Below are positions 33,064-45,522 of a stretch of DNA of 64,000 nt, piece by piece. The stretch lies in contig NC_081552.1 in the NCBI RefSeq assembly GCF_963082655.1, positions 57,392,561 to 57,456,560 on the forward strand. Direction: 5' to 3'. Under the pieces are notes generated by a model, which searched no databases, was not told the DNA's origin, and saw only the letters and a program-made list of their open reading frames with translations. Every line of letters begins with the position of its first letter. The first letter of the stretch is position 1. This DNA comes from Stomoxys calcitrans. Its lineage: Eukaryota > Arthropoda > Insecta > Diptera > Muscidae. The position numbers and the translations under genes are program-made.

Positions 33064-34363
33064 CTTATATATAAAAAAAAAACAATTTGTGCTTGTTTGT
33101 TTGTTACGTATAGACTCAGAAACGGCTGAACTGATAACCTTGAAATGTTCACTGGTTTGGAAGGAAATATAAGCTATATAATTTTTTGATATCGGAAAAA
33201 TATCAAATGAAAGGTATTCAGCAGTAGAGTATTAATAATTAGGTCCAAGTATCTGAGGGGCCACCCCAACCCCAAAACCCCCTAAAATATGTTTATTGGA
33301 CGAGCATGACAATACAGGACTCAAATGAAAGGTATTCCGGAGTAGATAACGAATATGGTGAGGAAGAAATAATATGCTTTATAATTTGTTGATATCGGAA
33401 GGGGGCGGAACCTTCCCCGTTAACTCAAAAATACCACCCAAAATCAAAGGTGCACCGATAAGGATAATATGGATATAAAATGAAAGGCATTGAAGAGAAG
33501 AATCCGAATATGATTTCAAAAATTGGGTCCAAGTACCCATGAAGTGGCCCTTACCCCAAAACTTCTAAAAGCAGGCAAATTGAAAGTCCATATCAATGTG
33601 GGGCTCAAATGAAAGGTAATCGGGATTAGATTACGGATCTGACATACAAAATCAGGTCGAAGTATAGGGGGTCATCCTACCCCCCAAATGGGCATATTAG
33701 CCAATCACGACTATATACTCAAAAACGGCTGAACCGTTTTCTCATTTGGGGCCGCCACCCCCCAAATTAGCATATAAGCCGACCATTGGACTCAAATGAA
33801 AGCAATTTGGGAGTAGATTTGGAAAATTACATTAAATTTATGGTAAGGTATCTAGGTGGCGCCCAACCTCCTTAAATCACCTCAAATAGGATACATAATC
33901 AAATGTATTTGAGAATAGAAAACTAAATTTATTGTAAGGTATCTAGGTGGCGCTCAACCTCCTTAAATCACCTCAAATAGGACATAATCAAATGTATTTG
34001 AGAATAGAAAACTTAACCGAACTTATTGCCTGAACAAATCAAAGGTCTTTGGAAGTGAAGAACGAATTAGATACCTATTTTTAGGACAAAGTTGCGGAGT
34101 GCCAGCCCCAGCCCCAAAACTACCTCCAACCCGTACACATTTATCGACCATGGCAATTTTGGCCTAAATAAATTGGGATTAGAGCACGAATTTGACAAAT
34201 TCGAAATGTCCGATGTACCATCCCTACCCCAAAAACCAACCCCCCGCAAATGGATAGAGACCAATCACGACAATATAGGGCTCAAATGAAACAGGACTTA
34301 TTTTTCGACTATGGTAATGTGGGCTCATATGAAAAGTGTATAGCACGAAGTTTATATTTACAC
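33064..34363 (-). repeat. Dispersed tandem-repeat element, left arm, reverse orientation
   Basis: Starts 'tgtttgtttgttacgtatag', 'actcagaaacggctgaac', the complement of the 38275-38357 end. The interior repeats 'ctcaaatgaaaggtatt' followed by 'gggagtagat' at intervals of roughly 110-180 bp. It lies head-to-head with the element that starts at 34364. Non-coding. Confidence 0.75.
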
Positions 34364-37300
34364 TAGCTGACCCGGGCCTGCTCCGCTGCGCCTTTTTATA
34401 CCCTCCACCATAGGATGGGGGGTATACTAATTTCGTCATTCTGTTTGTAACTACTCGAAATATTCGTCTGAGACCCCATAAAGTATATATATTCTTGATC
34501 GTCGCGACATTTTATGTCGATCTAGCCATGTCCGTCCGTCTGTCCGTCCGTCCGTCTGTCTGTCGAAAGCAGGAGTAAAGCTAGCCGCTTGAAATTTTGC
34601 ACAAATACTTCTTAATAGTGTAGGTCGGTTGGTATTGTCAATGGGCCATATCGGTCCATGTTTTGATATAGCTGCCATATAAACCGATCTTGGGTCTTGA
34701 CTTCTAGAGCCTCTAGAGTGAGCAATCCGATTGGGATGAAATTTTACATGGCTTGTTTCGTTATGATATCCAATAACTGTGGCAAGTATGGCCCTAATCG
34801 GTCCATAACCTGATATAGCTGCCATATTAACCGATCTTGTGTCTTGACTTCTTGAGCCTCTAGACTGCGCAATTCTCGTCCGATTTGACTGAAATTTTGC
34901 ACGTAGTATTTTGTTATGATATCCAATAACTGCACATAGTGTTTTGATATCACTTTCAACAACTGTGCAAAGTATGGTCCTAATCGGTCCATAACCTGAT
35001 ATAGCTGCCATATAAACCGATCTTGGGTCTTGACTTCTTGAGCCTCTAGAGAGCGCAATTCTTATCCGATTGGAATGAAATTTTGCATGACGTGTTTTGT
35101 TATGATATCCACCAACTGTGCCAAGTATGGTTCAAATCGTTCCATAACCTGATATGGATGCCATATAAACCGATCTTGGGTCTTGACTTCTTGAGCCTCT
35201 AGAGTGAGCAATTCTTATCCGATTGGAATGAAATTTTGCACGACGTGTTTTGTTATGATATCCACCAACTGTGCCAAGTATGGTTCAAATCGGTCCATAA
35301 CCTGATATGGCTGCCATATAAACCGATCTTGGGTCTTGACTTCTAGAGCCTCTAGAGTGAGCAATTCTAATCCGATTGGAATGAAATTTTGCACGGCGTG
35401 TTTCGTTATTATATTCAACAACTGTGCAAAGTATAGTTCAAATCGGTTTATAACCTGATATAGCTGCCATATAAACCGATCTTGGGTCTTGACTTCTTGA
35501 GCCTCTAGAGTGAGCAATTCTTATCCGATTGGAATGAAATTTTGCACGACGTGTTTTGTTATGATATCCACCAACTGTGCCAAGTATGGTTCAAATCGGT
35601 CCATAACCTGATATGGCTGCCATATAAACCGATCTTGGGTCTTGACTTCTTGAGCCTCTAGAGTGAACAATTCTTATGAAATTTGGATTGGAATGAAATT
35701 TTGCACGACGTGTTTTGTTATGATATCCAACAACTGTGCCGAGTATGGTTCGAGTCGATCCATAACCTGATATTGCTGTCATATAAACCGATCTTGGGTC
35801 TTGACTTCTTGAGCCTCTAGAGGGCGCAGTTCTCATCCGATTTGACTGAAATTTTGCACATAGTGTTTTGATTTCACTTCCAACAACTGTGCGAAGTATG
35901 GTTCAAATCGATCCATAACCTGATATAGCTGCTATATAAACCGATCTTGGGTCTTGACTTTGAGCTTTTAGAAGACGCAATTCCTATCCGATTTGGCACA
36001 GATTTTGTACAACGGCTTCTCCCATGGCCTTCAACATACATGTGCAATATGGTATGAATCGATCTATAGCTTGACACAGCTCCCATATAAACCGATCTCC
36101 CGATTTTGCTTCTTGAGCCCCGAATTGGACTATAATTTGATAAAACTCCATCTCCTCCTCCGCCCATATTCATTATTCTTTGTTTGCCTAAAAAGAGATA
36201 CTGCGCAAGGAACTCGACAGATGCGATCCATGGTGGAGGGTATATAAGATTCGGCCCGGCCGAACTTAGCACGCTCTTACTTGTTTTACTTTATATGGAA
36301 CAAAAGTTTCCTTGGAATATTTATTTTCGACAATTAAAGAGCTTTTAGTGAAATACCACGCTACGAAAATAGTATATCGCTTGACTAAGTTTAACAATAT
36401 AAGTGCCTTTGTCTGAATCCCATTTGGTCCACGAATTTAAGTTTGGATGTAAGGTGTACTCCATTCTTAAAATACTTCATTTCAGCCCGATATTCTCATG
36501 ATGTCTGATTTATGATGGTGTTTTCGGGGGAGAGGTGGTCCCCCAAATACTTGACCCTGAAAATATTTCAGCATCGTGCTCTTCTCTCAAATACCATTTA
36601 TTTAAACCCCTATTGCCATTGGTTTAAGAGGAGTTTACAGGATGAGGCGTTCCCCAAACACTTGGCCCCAAAATAAGTTATCAAATTCGTTTTCTAGTCT
36701 CAGACACCTTTCATTTGAGCCACATTTTGGCATGGTCGAAAATTTTTTCCCTTTGGGGGTGTTTTGGGAAAGGGGTAATGCCCTAAATACGTGGTCCTTA
36801 ATTTGGATATCAAATTCGTATTCTACTCCAAAATACCTTTATTTGATCCCCATATCGTGATAGTCACTAAAAAATAGCTGTTTTTGGGGTATTTAGGAAA
36901 AGGGGTAGAAGCCCGAAAAATTGGTGCCGAAAATGGGTATCAATTCATGCTCTACCTCCAATACCTTTCATTTAAGCTCCACATTGACATGGTCGGTAAA
37001 TATGCTCGATTTAGGGGTGTTTTGGGGATTGGGGTGGTTCCCCAAACATTCTCATATATCTATATATCATTTATTTGATCCCCATATTGCCATTGGTCTC
37101 AAAATTGAATATCAAATTCGTTTTCTAATCTCATTTAAAGTCCTTATTGCAAATGTCAGCAAATATGTCGGGTTTGGGGTATTGGCCCTAAAAACTATAA
37201 ATATTTAGTTCCACTCTCTTTAAGACCCAAATTGTCTTGGTGAGCAAATACGTCCTATTTGGGCGTTGTTATCGTGGTGGGGCGTTCCCTAGACAGTTGG

Positions 37301-38357
37301 TCCCTAATGTTGATACAGATACGTGGTCTACTCCCAAATATATTTTATTTGAGCCCCATATTCCCATAGTCGGCAAACATGATAGGCTTGGGGGGTGTTT
37401 TGGGGGATGGGCGGCCACTCAGTGAGTTGGCCTTGAAAATATATATCGGATTCGTGCTCTAATCTGAAAACCCTCTTAATTGGGCCTCATATTGCAATAG
37501 TCAGCAAATACTTCCTAGTTGGGTGATGTTGTGGGGGTGGCCCCATAGACACTTTTCCCGAATATTGATATCAAATTCGTGGTTTACACCCAAAGACCTT
37601 TCATTTGAGACCCATATTGGTATGGTCGTAAATTTGTCCCCTTTGGGGGATGTTTTTGGTGAGAGGCGGCCATTTGGTCCCATATTTGGATATCAGATTC
37701 GTATTCTGCATTCAAATACCTTTTATTTGAGTCCCATATTCCCATGGTCAGTAAATAAGTCCTGTTTGGGGGGTGTTTTGGGAAAGGGGTGGACCCACAG
37801 AAACGTGGTTCCACATTTGGATATCAGATTCGTATTCTACTCCCAAATACCTTTCATTTGAGTCCCATATTGCCATGGTCGGTATATATGTCCGATTTAG
37901 GGGTTTTGGGGCTTGGGATGATCCCCCTAGCACTTGGTCCGGCAATTGGATATCAGATATGTTTTCTTATCCTAAATACTTTTCACTTGAGTCGTGTTGT
38001 CGTGATTGATCTGAATATATGTTTGGTAGGTTTTAGGGCGGGGCAGCCCCCCTAGGTACCCCTTCCGAAATTTGGACACCAAATTTTTATTTTTAGGGTC
38101 CTATATGAGAGCACACAAAATTTCGCTTAAATCGCACCACCCATCTCCAAAATCTGGCGTTTCCGAAAATTAGGGTAAGGGGGAGGATCCGCCCCCCATT
38201 CAGATATCAAAAAATGTAGTACCCTATTTTCACCGCGGGGTCACTATGCACCATCTATAAAAATTTCAAGAAAATCGGTTCAGCCGTTTCTGAGTCTATA
38301 AGGAACACACAAACAAACAAACCTACAAACACAAATTGATTTTTATATATAAGATTA
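34364..38357 (+). repeat. Dispersed tandem-repeat element, right arm, with nested DINE-1-like insertion
   Basis: Begins CTAGCTGACCCGGGCCTGC, an opening I recall as widespread in arthropod repeats (inference). It is interrupted by a DINE-1-like element at 34396-36286 and resumes 'actttatatggaacaaaagt'. Repeats of 'aaatacctttcatttgag' with 'cccatattgccatggtcgg' run to about 38100, followed by 'cggttcagccgtttctgagt', a (CAAA)n-like run and TATATATAAGAT. Many short open frames here follow the repeat period and have no domain. Confidence 0.75.
34396..36286 (+). mobile_element. DINE-1-like element, long form with about nine ~152-bp repeats
   Basis: 5' TATACCCTCCACCATAGG and near-3' CCATGGTGGAGGGTATA are complementary. 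A (GTCY)n tract lies at 34530-34563. The phrase 'cttgggtcttgacttct' recurs about nine times with spacing near 150-156 bp (one gap of 186). The 3' end has the perfect palindrome TTCGGCCCGGCCGAA, then CTTAGCACGCTCTTACTTG. The minus-strand frames reading MAAISGYGPI through it are repeat by-products. Confidence 0.8.
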
Positions 38358-38784
38358 AGGACTAAATGTCTGGGTGGACACCTCACTCCCAAAATACACC
38401 CAAACCGGACATATTTACCCACCACATAGGCGTCCTAAGAAAAAAGGGAGTAGAACAGGCCTCTGCGCTTCAATGACACGAATTCGATATCCACATTCGG
38501 GACGTAATGTCCCCATCTTAAAACTCTACCGAAATAGGACTTTTATATCGACGATTGCAAAATAGGACTCAAATAAATGTTATACGAGAGTTAAAGAGGG
38601 TGCTGCGGAGCGGTCCCGTTTTCTATAAAATGAAGAATTTTGAAAAAATTTATACACAACAGGAACTGGGAGAATAATAAAAAAAATAATAAAAAGAAGA
38701 AAATAAAAAGGTAACTTAGCTAAGTGAATGCAAAGAAATGAAATTGGTAAGAAAGTTTTATTTCATATGGTGTAAAAGGAAATT

Positions 38785-39085
38785 TTGTCAATTTGACTAA
38801 ATTTCCTATAGAAATGAAATTTTGACAAAATTTCCTATAGAAATGAAATTTTGACAAAATTTCCTATAGAAATGAAATTTTGACAAAATTTTTGTAAAAC
38901 GACATTTTGACATTCTTCGGAAATGAATTTTTGACAAAATTTCTTTTAGAAATGAAATTTTCTAAAGAACAAAATTTCCTATAGAAATGAAATTTTGACA
39001 ATATTTCCTATAGAAATGAAATTTTGACAAAATTGTTTTATGTCTATGAAATTTTAACAAACTATTCATAAAAATGAAATTTGTC
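38785..39085. repeat. 27-29-bp minisatellite
   Basis: About nine units of 'ttcctatagaaatgaaattt' plus 'tgacaaaa', three of them nearly perfect, the rest decayed. Non-coding. Confidence 0.85.
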
Positions 39086-39963
39086 TGTTTGCACTTTCTT
39101 TTTTTTGTTCTTAAAATCTTACTGAGATGCCATTGCAGGATATTGTCCCGCTTTAGACCATTCTTTAATGCTTTCTAATCAAAGAGTGAAAGAAAAAGTG
39201 TGTTGTTTCTAGAATCATTTGACTGGTTTCCTTTATCGCGATTTCATTTTCATCCAAGAAAAATCATCAGAAGATGTCAAATGGATCACGGTGCTTTACA
39301 ACCATTCCAACTAGAGTAAGTTGTAAAGCACACATCTGAATTTGAACAGGGCTCTTTAAGCGACTTATAGCGGAATAGAAAACATCTACTTCCCATCCCT
39401 TATTCAAATCCAACTTATCCAACGAAAATTTTATAAAAAAAAAATCTAAAAAAATATAACGAAGTTTATAGAAAAAATCTTGGCAAAATAAAAAATATAT
39501 GCAGAAATAAAATGTTGGCAATGTTTTCTACAGATATAAAATCAGCGTTCATCTGACATTTACCGCTGCCCTTTTTAATGAATAAGGAGAAATTTGGCCT
39601 AGATCGACATTGGATGTAGTAAAAAAGATATTTGGGACTGAAAAAAATCATATAATCCCTAATCAATACTTAAGAGACGAATGTACTATAATCCTATTTT
39701 TCAACCAATGATTGGATACTCGGCAAACTAAATGATGGGGATCACAAAAATCCGGCGGCCTCGAATATCCCATCAAATCCAATGACGTTTTATGACATAG
39801 ATTCAACTAGGTATATGTGAGCCTTGAAAGTGGAATCTGAAGACTTGTCTGAAGAATTATAATTCAATACATTGTCTGTGGCCAAGACGATATTGAGCCT
39901 TATAGTAGTCTAAATTAAGAAGTAGTCCTAAAGGCAGTCTTAGTGTTTAGTATTGAAGATGTA
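39086..39963. other. Intronic AT-rich sequence, nothing recognised
   Basis: Short open frames only, no domain. Confidence 0.4.
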
Positions 39964-40175
39964 TTGGGTTGCCCAAAAAGTAATTGCGGATTTTTCACAG
40001 CTTGTGACTCTGTAATTGCATTCTTTCTTCTGTCAGTTATCAGCTATTACTTTTAGCTTGCTTTAGAAAAAAATTGTAAAAAAAAGTATATTTGATTAGA
40101 GTTCATTCTAAGTTTTATTAAAAATGCATTTACCTTCTTTTAAAAAAAACCGCAATTACTTCTTGGGTAACCCAA
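39964..40175 (+). mobile_element. Mariner-derived MITE, copy 3 (212 bp)
   Basis: Terminal repeats TTGGGTTGCCCAAAAAGTAA and complement with three changes on the right, TA at 39962-39963 and 40176-40177. It has the shared internal deletion junction plus a further small deletion near the left end ('atatagtcggcgttgac' is missing). Confidence 0.9.
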
Positions 40176-40640
40176 TAATAGTAGCCAGAATGGAAATAAA
40201 AAGCCCATTAATTCCTGACTTCTCTCTATAAACTACAGGATTCATGATTGCCGCACTTAAACCCAAAGCTTCAGATAAAAGAAATTTCTGTAGGAAAAAA
40301 TAACCTCGTTGTGGTTACACAAAGAGAATTTTCCTCCATAAATATAATGGTCGTGTTTCATTAACTTTTGTTCATAAATATTATGAAAAGTTTTATTTTA
40401 TTAATGAAAAAAAATATTATAAAAATTGTTAATGAAAAATAATGTATGAATATGATCGTTTATGAAAAAAGTTCTTATATTTATAATACTTTGTTTCATA
40501 CATGTAAAGAAAGTTTTAATAATATTTATAATTGGGGAATTTACCAAGTCAAAACCAAGTAAACTACTTAATGTATACTTTGAAGAGGTAAAAAATTTTG
40601 TCATTATTTCTCGTTTGTTGTCCATGTTTGTTCACATATT

Positions 40641-40673
40641 GTTGTTGTTGTAGCAGTGTGTTGTACACTGAGG
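40641..40673 (-). repeat. 3' fragment of a short LINE derivative
   Basis: GTTGTTGTTGTAGCAGTGTG followed by TTGTACACTGAGG is the complement of the family tail with its CAGTGT/ACACTG stem. The 5' part is missing. Confidence 0.6.
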
Positions 40674-41219
40674 CTCACATGCTTTCGTTGTGTGCAAAAG
40701 AAAGAATGAAAAACACACACCCATGCACCTACATGCATGTTCTACGTTACACCAATGCAGAAATGACAACATGCACAGTTAGACCTCTGCGTCATTCATT
40801 CTATTGGATGTTTTTAACTATGCAGTGATGTGAAAAGTGTAAAAAGTAAGCACTGCGGACTATCCCCTGTGGAAATGAAACATGAAATTATGTTTGCAAA
40901 GGGGAACCATTGATAGACCATTAAAATGTACACAAAAAAGGTAACCGTGAGCAATATTTTTCAACTGTGGACTACGAATACAATACGGAGTCGGTTTTAT
41001 ATATCGGAACGATTCAGCCTTTCTAGAGACTGATCAAGAATCGCTACCCCCCTTCTACACGCAAGTGTGATGTATGTTCAACACAATACCTAGATTTATG
41101 TTCAACTTATTTTATCTCAATTTATGTTCAACTAATTTAACTAAATATAAAAGCTTTTGTTTTAAATTTTTTAAAGGAATTCATATTATTTCCAACATGT
41201 GTTTTTTCATATTTAATTT

Positions 41220-41419
41220 TGTAAATATAATGAAAGCATTTCATAAACAGTAAAAAAGGGTTAAATGAATATAATAAATATTATTAAAAATTTTTATGAC
41301 ATTTTTATTTAAATGTTATGAAAGTTTTTCATAAATGTTATGAAAACTTTTTATAAACTATATGTTTGATTTTCATAAATGTTATGACATGTGCTGTAGG
41401 TCGATACGGTATCATCTTA
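41220..41419. repeat. AT-rich inverted and direct short repeats
   Basis: Repeats of 'ttcataaatgttatgaaaac' appear here, and a related complement lies at 40365-40480. Non-coding, family unknown. Confidence 0.35.
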
Positions 41420-41517
41420 CCGTGTGCAGCCGGTTGTACGTACCGGATTGACCCAATGAAGTCCTTCATCGGCAAGGGCTGCCGCCTCAGTGTACAACAC
41501 ACTGCTACAACAACAAC
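41420..41517 (+). mobile_element. Short internally deleted LINE derivative, copy D
   Basis: A 98-bp element with a 9-bp target-site duplication ATCATCTTA (41411-41419 and 41518-41526). It carries GCAGCCGGTTGTACGTACCGG (first 20 bases diagnostic), the second hairpin arm TTCATCGG, GGCTGCC, a CAGTGT/ACACTG hairpin and a CTACAACAACAAC tail. Inserted in intron 3 of the reductase gene. Confidence 0.85.
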
Positions 41518-42698
41518 ATCATCTTATGAACCGAACATCAACTTACGAACCGGCTCGTCGCTGTGCTGTAGATCGCTGCGGCCTAAACACAAAAGGGACT
41601 GCAGTGACATTCAATGAATATTCAAGTGCACAACAAAGAGTTTGACAATGTAGATGTGTTTCTTGTTCTTAGCATTGATAATTAGTTTGTATCGGAATAG
41701 TGTAAGTAAGTAAGGCTTTCTTCTCTCTTACTGAGCTAAGAAGAGTTAGAGGACTTATTGAGCCCTGTTTCAAAATAAAAGCGTGCTCTACACCGTACTC
41801 AATAGTCGTTGGGTATGTAGAGCACCTCAATCAATTTGACGAAGGTGTTGATGAAGATACATGGCCTATCAGAAGTAGTAATCCACCATGCCAGCCAAAG
41901 TGTTTTAAAAACAACACACACTTGCCTTACTATTATAAGTTCTTTACATTCTCGAGCTGGAATATGTTCGAAACATTACGAAAAGATTTTAAAGATCAAA
42001 ATTGACATTTCTAAAAAATACAATTTTCCTTTAAAATAAAATGTTGACAATTTTTTTTCAATTGTCTACATTTTTGTCAAAATGCTGTAGGAAATCTCAA
42101 TCCCTATAAAAACTCTACCTGCTTTAAAAAAACTGCAAATAATTCAACCATTTCTTCACAATAAATATTCCATTAAGCTTTTTATCCAAATTTTCACAAG
42201 CCAAAAAATATGTGCTAAACAATATAAGATTTAAAAAAAAAGAAAAAATAAAATATGATATGCGAAACGAAATTGGCTAAAGAAAAGAATAGAAACTTAT
42301 ATACAGCCAAACACAATAAGGCAGTTTCATTCAAACGAACGACATTTCTTCTCTCGAATTTTTAATCGTAAATCAGCTGGATGCCACCGGGGGGCAGAGG
42401 TTAACATTGCAAATGTTAGCTTCGTTTGTGAATTATCCTGTCCTGTTAAAACTTCTCTACCAAGTTGTGTCGCTATGCGGCACGTCGTTCGGACTCGGAA
42501 TAAAAGAGGACTGGACTCATTTCTATGAGAGAAGTATCCCCTGTTCCTTAATGGAATATTCATGGGAAATTGAGTAGTCGTTTGTAAATAAGCTGATTGA
42601 AAAAAAATTTAAAAACAAATTGTCGTTCGCTGTGGAGTTACATTTTTAATGGAGTTGGCAGTTCATATATATATAAATAAACCTTATTTTAAACTCAC
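41518..42698. other. Intronic sequence with a possible decayed dispersed repeat
   Basis: About 42375-42575 resembles 2515-2660 (see there). The minus-strand frame at 42327-42563 lies in this repeat. Nothing else is recognised. Confidence 0.35.
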
Positions 42699-42798
42699 CT
42701 TCACCGGCTTTATCAACGGTATACCAAACTTTGAATTGATCAGGATATTTCTTGGCCAATTCATCCAATTCATTGCGCAGCAAAATATCCTTTTCGCT
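42699..42798 (-). CDS. Cyb5r: Cytochrome b5 reductase, penultimate exon
   Basis: A 100-nt exon reading [20 protein letters not shown], then [13 protein letters not shown], ending GGTGAAG before donor GTGAGT (phase 1). It continues LLFANQ of the core exon exactly as in vertebrate CYB5R proteins, where a near-identical EKDIL block follows. The acceptor is CTAG before AGC. It forms part of the NADH-binding domain and is present in all predicted forms. Confidence 0.93.
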
Positions 42799-42864
42799 CT
42801 AGAAATGGACAGGAAAAATAATAATTTTAGCAATTTTATAAGTAAAACCACAATAAACACTCAC

Positions 42865-43521
42865 CTGATTGGCAAACAATAAAGCCAATTCAGTTTTATC
42901 CTTTTCACTACGTTTCAAAACATCACGTATCAATTGTAGCATGGGAGTAATACCAGTACCACCAGCAATCATGTTCACCCGTTTGGCAGTCACCGTCTTG
43001 GGTGGATCCTTGCGCAATTTCTTAATCGAAAAATTGCCATTGCCTAAATATTGCAAACGGCCGGAGGGGCCACGGAAGGATATTTTATCGCCCACCTTCA
43101 TCTGATCCAAATACTGAGACATTTTACCACCCGCGGGAAATTTGGGATGGACATCCTTAAAATAGACCTTAACCACTAGATCAACATAGCCAACATCATC
43201 ATCCGAGGAGATGGGTGTGTAGGGACGTATCACCAATTCACCATCAATGGTGGCAATCAAATGAATGTGCTGGCCAACGGGCAAACCCAAAATGTGTTGA
43301 TGTGAGGGTAAACCGAAACGAAAACGTCGTGTATCATGACTGAGTTCTTCCCTTTCGATCAGGGGCAATTGATACTTGTCATTGGCATCGATCAGTGTGC
43401 GTAGTCGGGCAGTTCTGTTAGGTTCTGGGCGGGCTTTCTTTGTGGTTTTCTTATTGATAAAATAGTGAATGATAACGGCTCCCGTAACGACGGCAATAAC
43501 GCCCACAGCAATAGGGATTAT
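42865..43521 (-). CDS. Cyb5r: Cytochrome b5 reductase, core exon (219 codons)
   Basis: Starts in phase 0 after TTACTTACAG and ends at CAG|GTGAGT. The N-terminal [20 protein letters not shown] is a single hydrophobic anchor followed by lysines (NKKTTKKAR). The FAD domain follows, with [23 protein letters not shown], the flavin motif [31 protein letters not shown] and [12 protein letters not shown]. The NADH domain then begins with [12 protein letters not shown], the pyrophosphate-binding glycine motif, and runs to LLFANQ. Motif spacing equals vertebrate CYB5R3. Membrane anchoring is by sequence; the particular membrane is not decidable here. Confidence 0.95.
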
Positions 43522-43959
43522 CTGTAAGTAAAAAAAAAACACAACATATACATACAATAGTAAATTTTGGAAGACAATTTAAAGCTGGCCGTGTAAATAT
43601 ATAGGCGCCCTTAAGAATTGATTAATAATAAAAAAATTTAAATTAATCAATAATAAAAATTTATTGTAAAAAAAAATCAAACCCATGCTTCTATAGGGAT
43701 TTCTCTATAAGTTCTGGTGCATAAACAACATATGTATAAATATAAACTTTAGGCCAGCAGACGGAAGGCCAATGAACATTATTGTACTCAGTGTTGTCAG
43801 ATTAGGGGAAATTTCCCCAAACAGGGGAAAAAATTTTCTCATTTTGGGTATGGTCATTTTGATGGGGAAAAAGGTTAAAATTGGGGATTTTCTAGGGGAA
43901 ATTTCGTCTGCATAGTTTCAAAATTATTTTTCTTGGGTATACGAATTTTCATTATGTTT
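43522..43959. other. Intronic sequence with an AT-rich repeat
   Basis: A segment with 'aggggaaatttccccaaaca' and 'tgatggggaaaaaggtt' (43790-43915) has a counterpart 'ggggaatttttggggaaatt' at 45575-45595. They may be two halves of one older repeat split by the DINE-1-like insertions between them. Confidence 0.35.
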
Positions 43960-44390
43960 AGTGTTGGCTAATACCCCCGGATTAGATGTGATTTAATAGA
44001 AAGCATATTCACCTTCACCGATGTTTGCTTCATTTCCGTCCCTCCGTCCGTCTGTCGAAACCATGATAGTGGTCGAAGGAATTAAGCTATCCCTTGTAAT
44101 TTTGAACCACTTGCCAATAATAATGGGCCATATCGGTTCAGATTTCGATATAGCTCCCATATCAATTAGTCTTTCGATATGACTTCTGAACCCCTAGAAA
44201 ATGCAATTTTTATCCGATTGTGCTGAATTAATAGCACGAGTGTCTAACAATCATGCAAAGTATGGTCCAGATCGTTTTAGTACCAGATATAATAACTCCC
44301 ATATAAATCGAATAAAACTATCTCCAGTTTTGACATCGTGAGCCCATGAAACGGCAATTGCTACAGCTAAAGCTTTGCACGTAGTATTTT
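43960..44390 (+). repeat. DINE-1-like fragment interrupted by a newer copy
   Basis: Contains a short (GTCY)n run ('ccgtccgtctgtcgaa' at 44045) and 'gatttcgatatagctcccat'. At 44390 it stops inside 'tttgcacgtagtatttt', where the complete element begins. Confidence 0.65.
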
Positions 44391-45522
44391 TTATACCCTC
44401 CACCATAGGATGGGGGGTATACTAATTTCGTCATTCTGATTGTTACTACACGAAATATTCGTCTGAGACCCCATAAAGTATATATATTCTTGATCGTCGC
44501 GAAATTTTATGTCGATCTAGCCATGTCCGTCCGTCTGTCCGTCCGTCCGTCCGTCTGTCTGTCGAAGCTCGTTAACTTCCGAAGGAGTAAAGCTAGCCGC
44601 TTGAAATTTTGCACAAATACTTCTTATTAGGTCGGTTGGTATTGTAAATTGGCCATATCGGTCCATGTTTTGATATAGCTGCCATATAAACCGATCTTGG
44701 GTCTTGACTTCTTGAGCCTCTAGAGTGCGCAATTCTTATCCGATTGGAATGAAATTTTGCACGACGTGTTGATATCCAACAACTGTGCCAAGTATGGTTT
44801 AAATCGGTCCATAACCTGATATAGCTGCCATATAAACCGATCTTGGGTCTTGACTTCTTGAGCCTCTAGAGGGCGCAATTCTTATCCAATTTGAATGAAT
44901 TTTGGCGCGTAGTATTTTGTTATGATATCCAACAACTGTGCCAAGTATGGTTCAAATCGGTTCATAACATGATATAGCTGTCATATAAACAGATCTGGGG
45001 ACTTGACTTCTTGAGCTTCTGGAGGGCGCAATTCCTATCCGATTTGGCTGAAATTTTGCAAGACGTTTTTTATTGTTACTTTCAACAACTATGTCAAATA
45101 AGGTAAAAGTCGGTTCATAACCTGATATAGCTGTCATATAAACCGATCTGGGATCTTGCCTGAAATTTTGTACGACGGATTCTCTCATGACCATTAACAT
45201 ACGTTTTTATTATGGTCTGAATCGGTCTATAGCCCGATACAGCTCCCATATAAATATATCTCTCTATTTTACTTCTTGAGGCCACAAAGGGCGCAATTCT
45301 TATTCGAATTGGCTGACGTTTTATACAGGTCGCCAACCTATAAATTTAATTGTGGTCCAAACCGGACCATATCTTGATATCGTTCTAATAGCAGAGCAAA
45401 TCTTTACTTTTATCATTTTTTTTGCCTTAGAAGAGATGCCGGGAAAAGAACTCGACAAATGCGATCTATGGTGGAGGGTATATAAGATTCGGCCCGGCCG
45501 AACTTAGCACGCTTGTTATTAC
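44391..45522 (+). mobile_element. DINE-1-like element, complete
   Basis: 5' TATACCCTCCACCATAGG, a long (GTCY)n tract at 44525-44562, about five ~150-bp units, near-3' 'tggtggagggtata' and the palindrome TTCGGCCCGGCCGAA, then CTTAGCACGC. Inserted into an older DINE-1-like copy. Confidence 0.8.

Noticed and set aside
34451..35836. Long minus-strand open frames reading MAAISGYGPI repeatedly
   Set aside because: They follow the ~152-bp period of the DINE-1-like repeats, which keeps frames open by chance. No domain is present and the pattern is the same in unrelated insertions.
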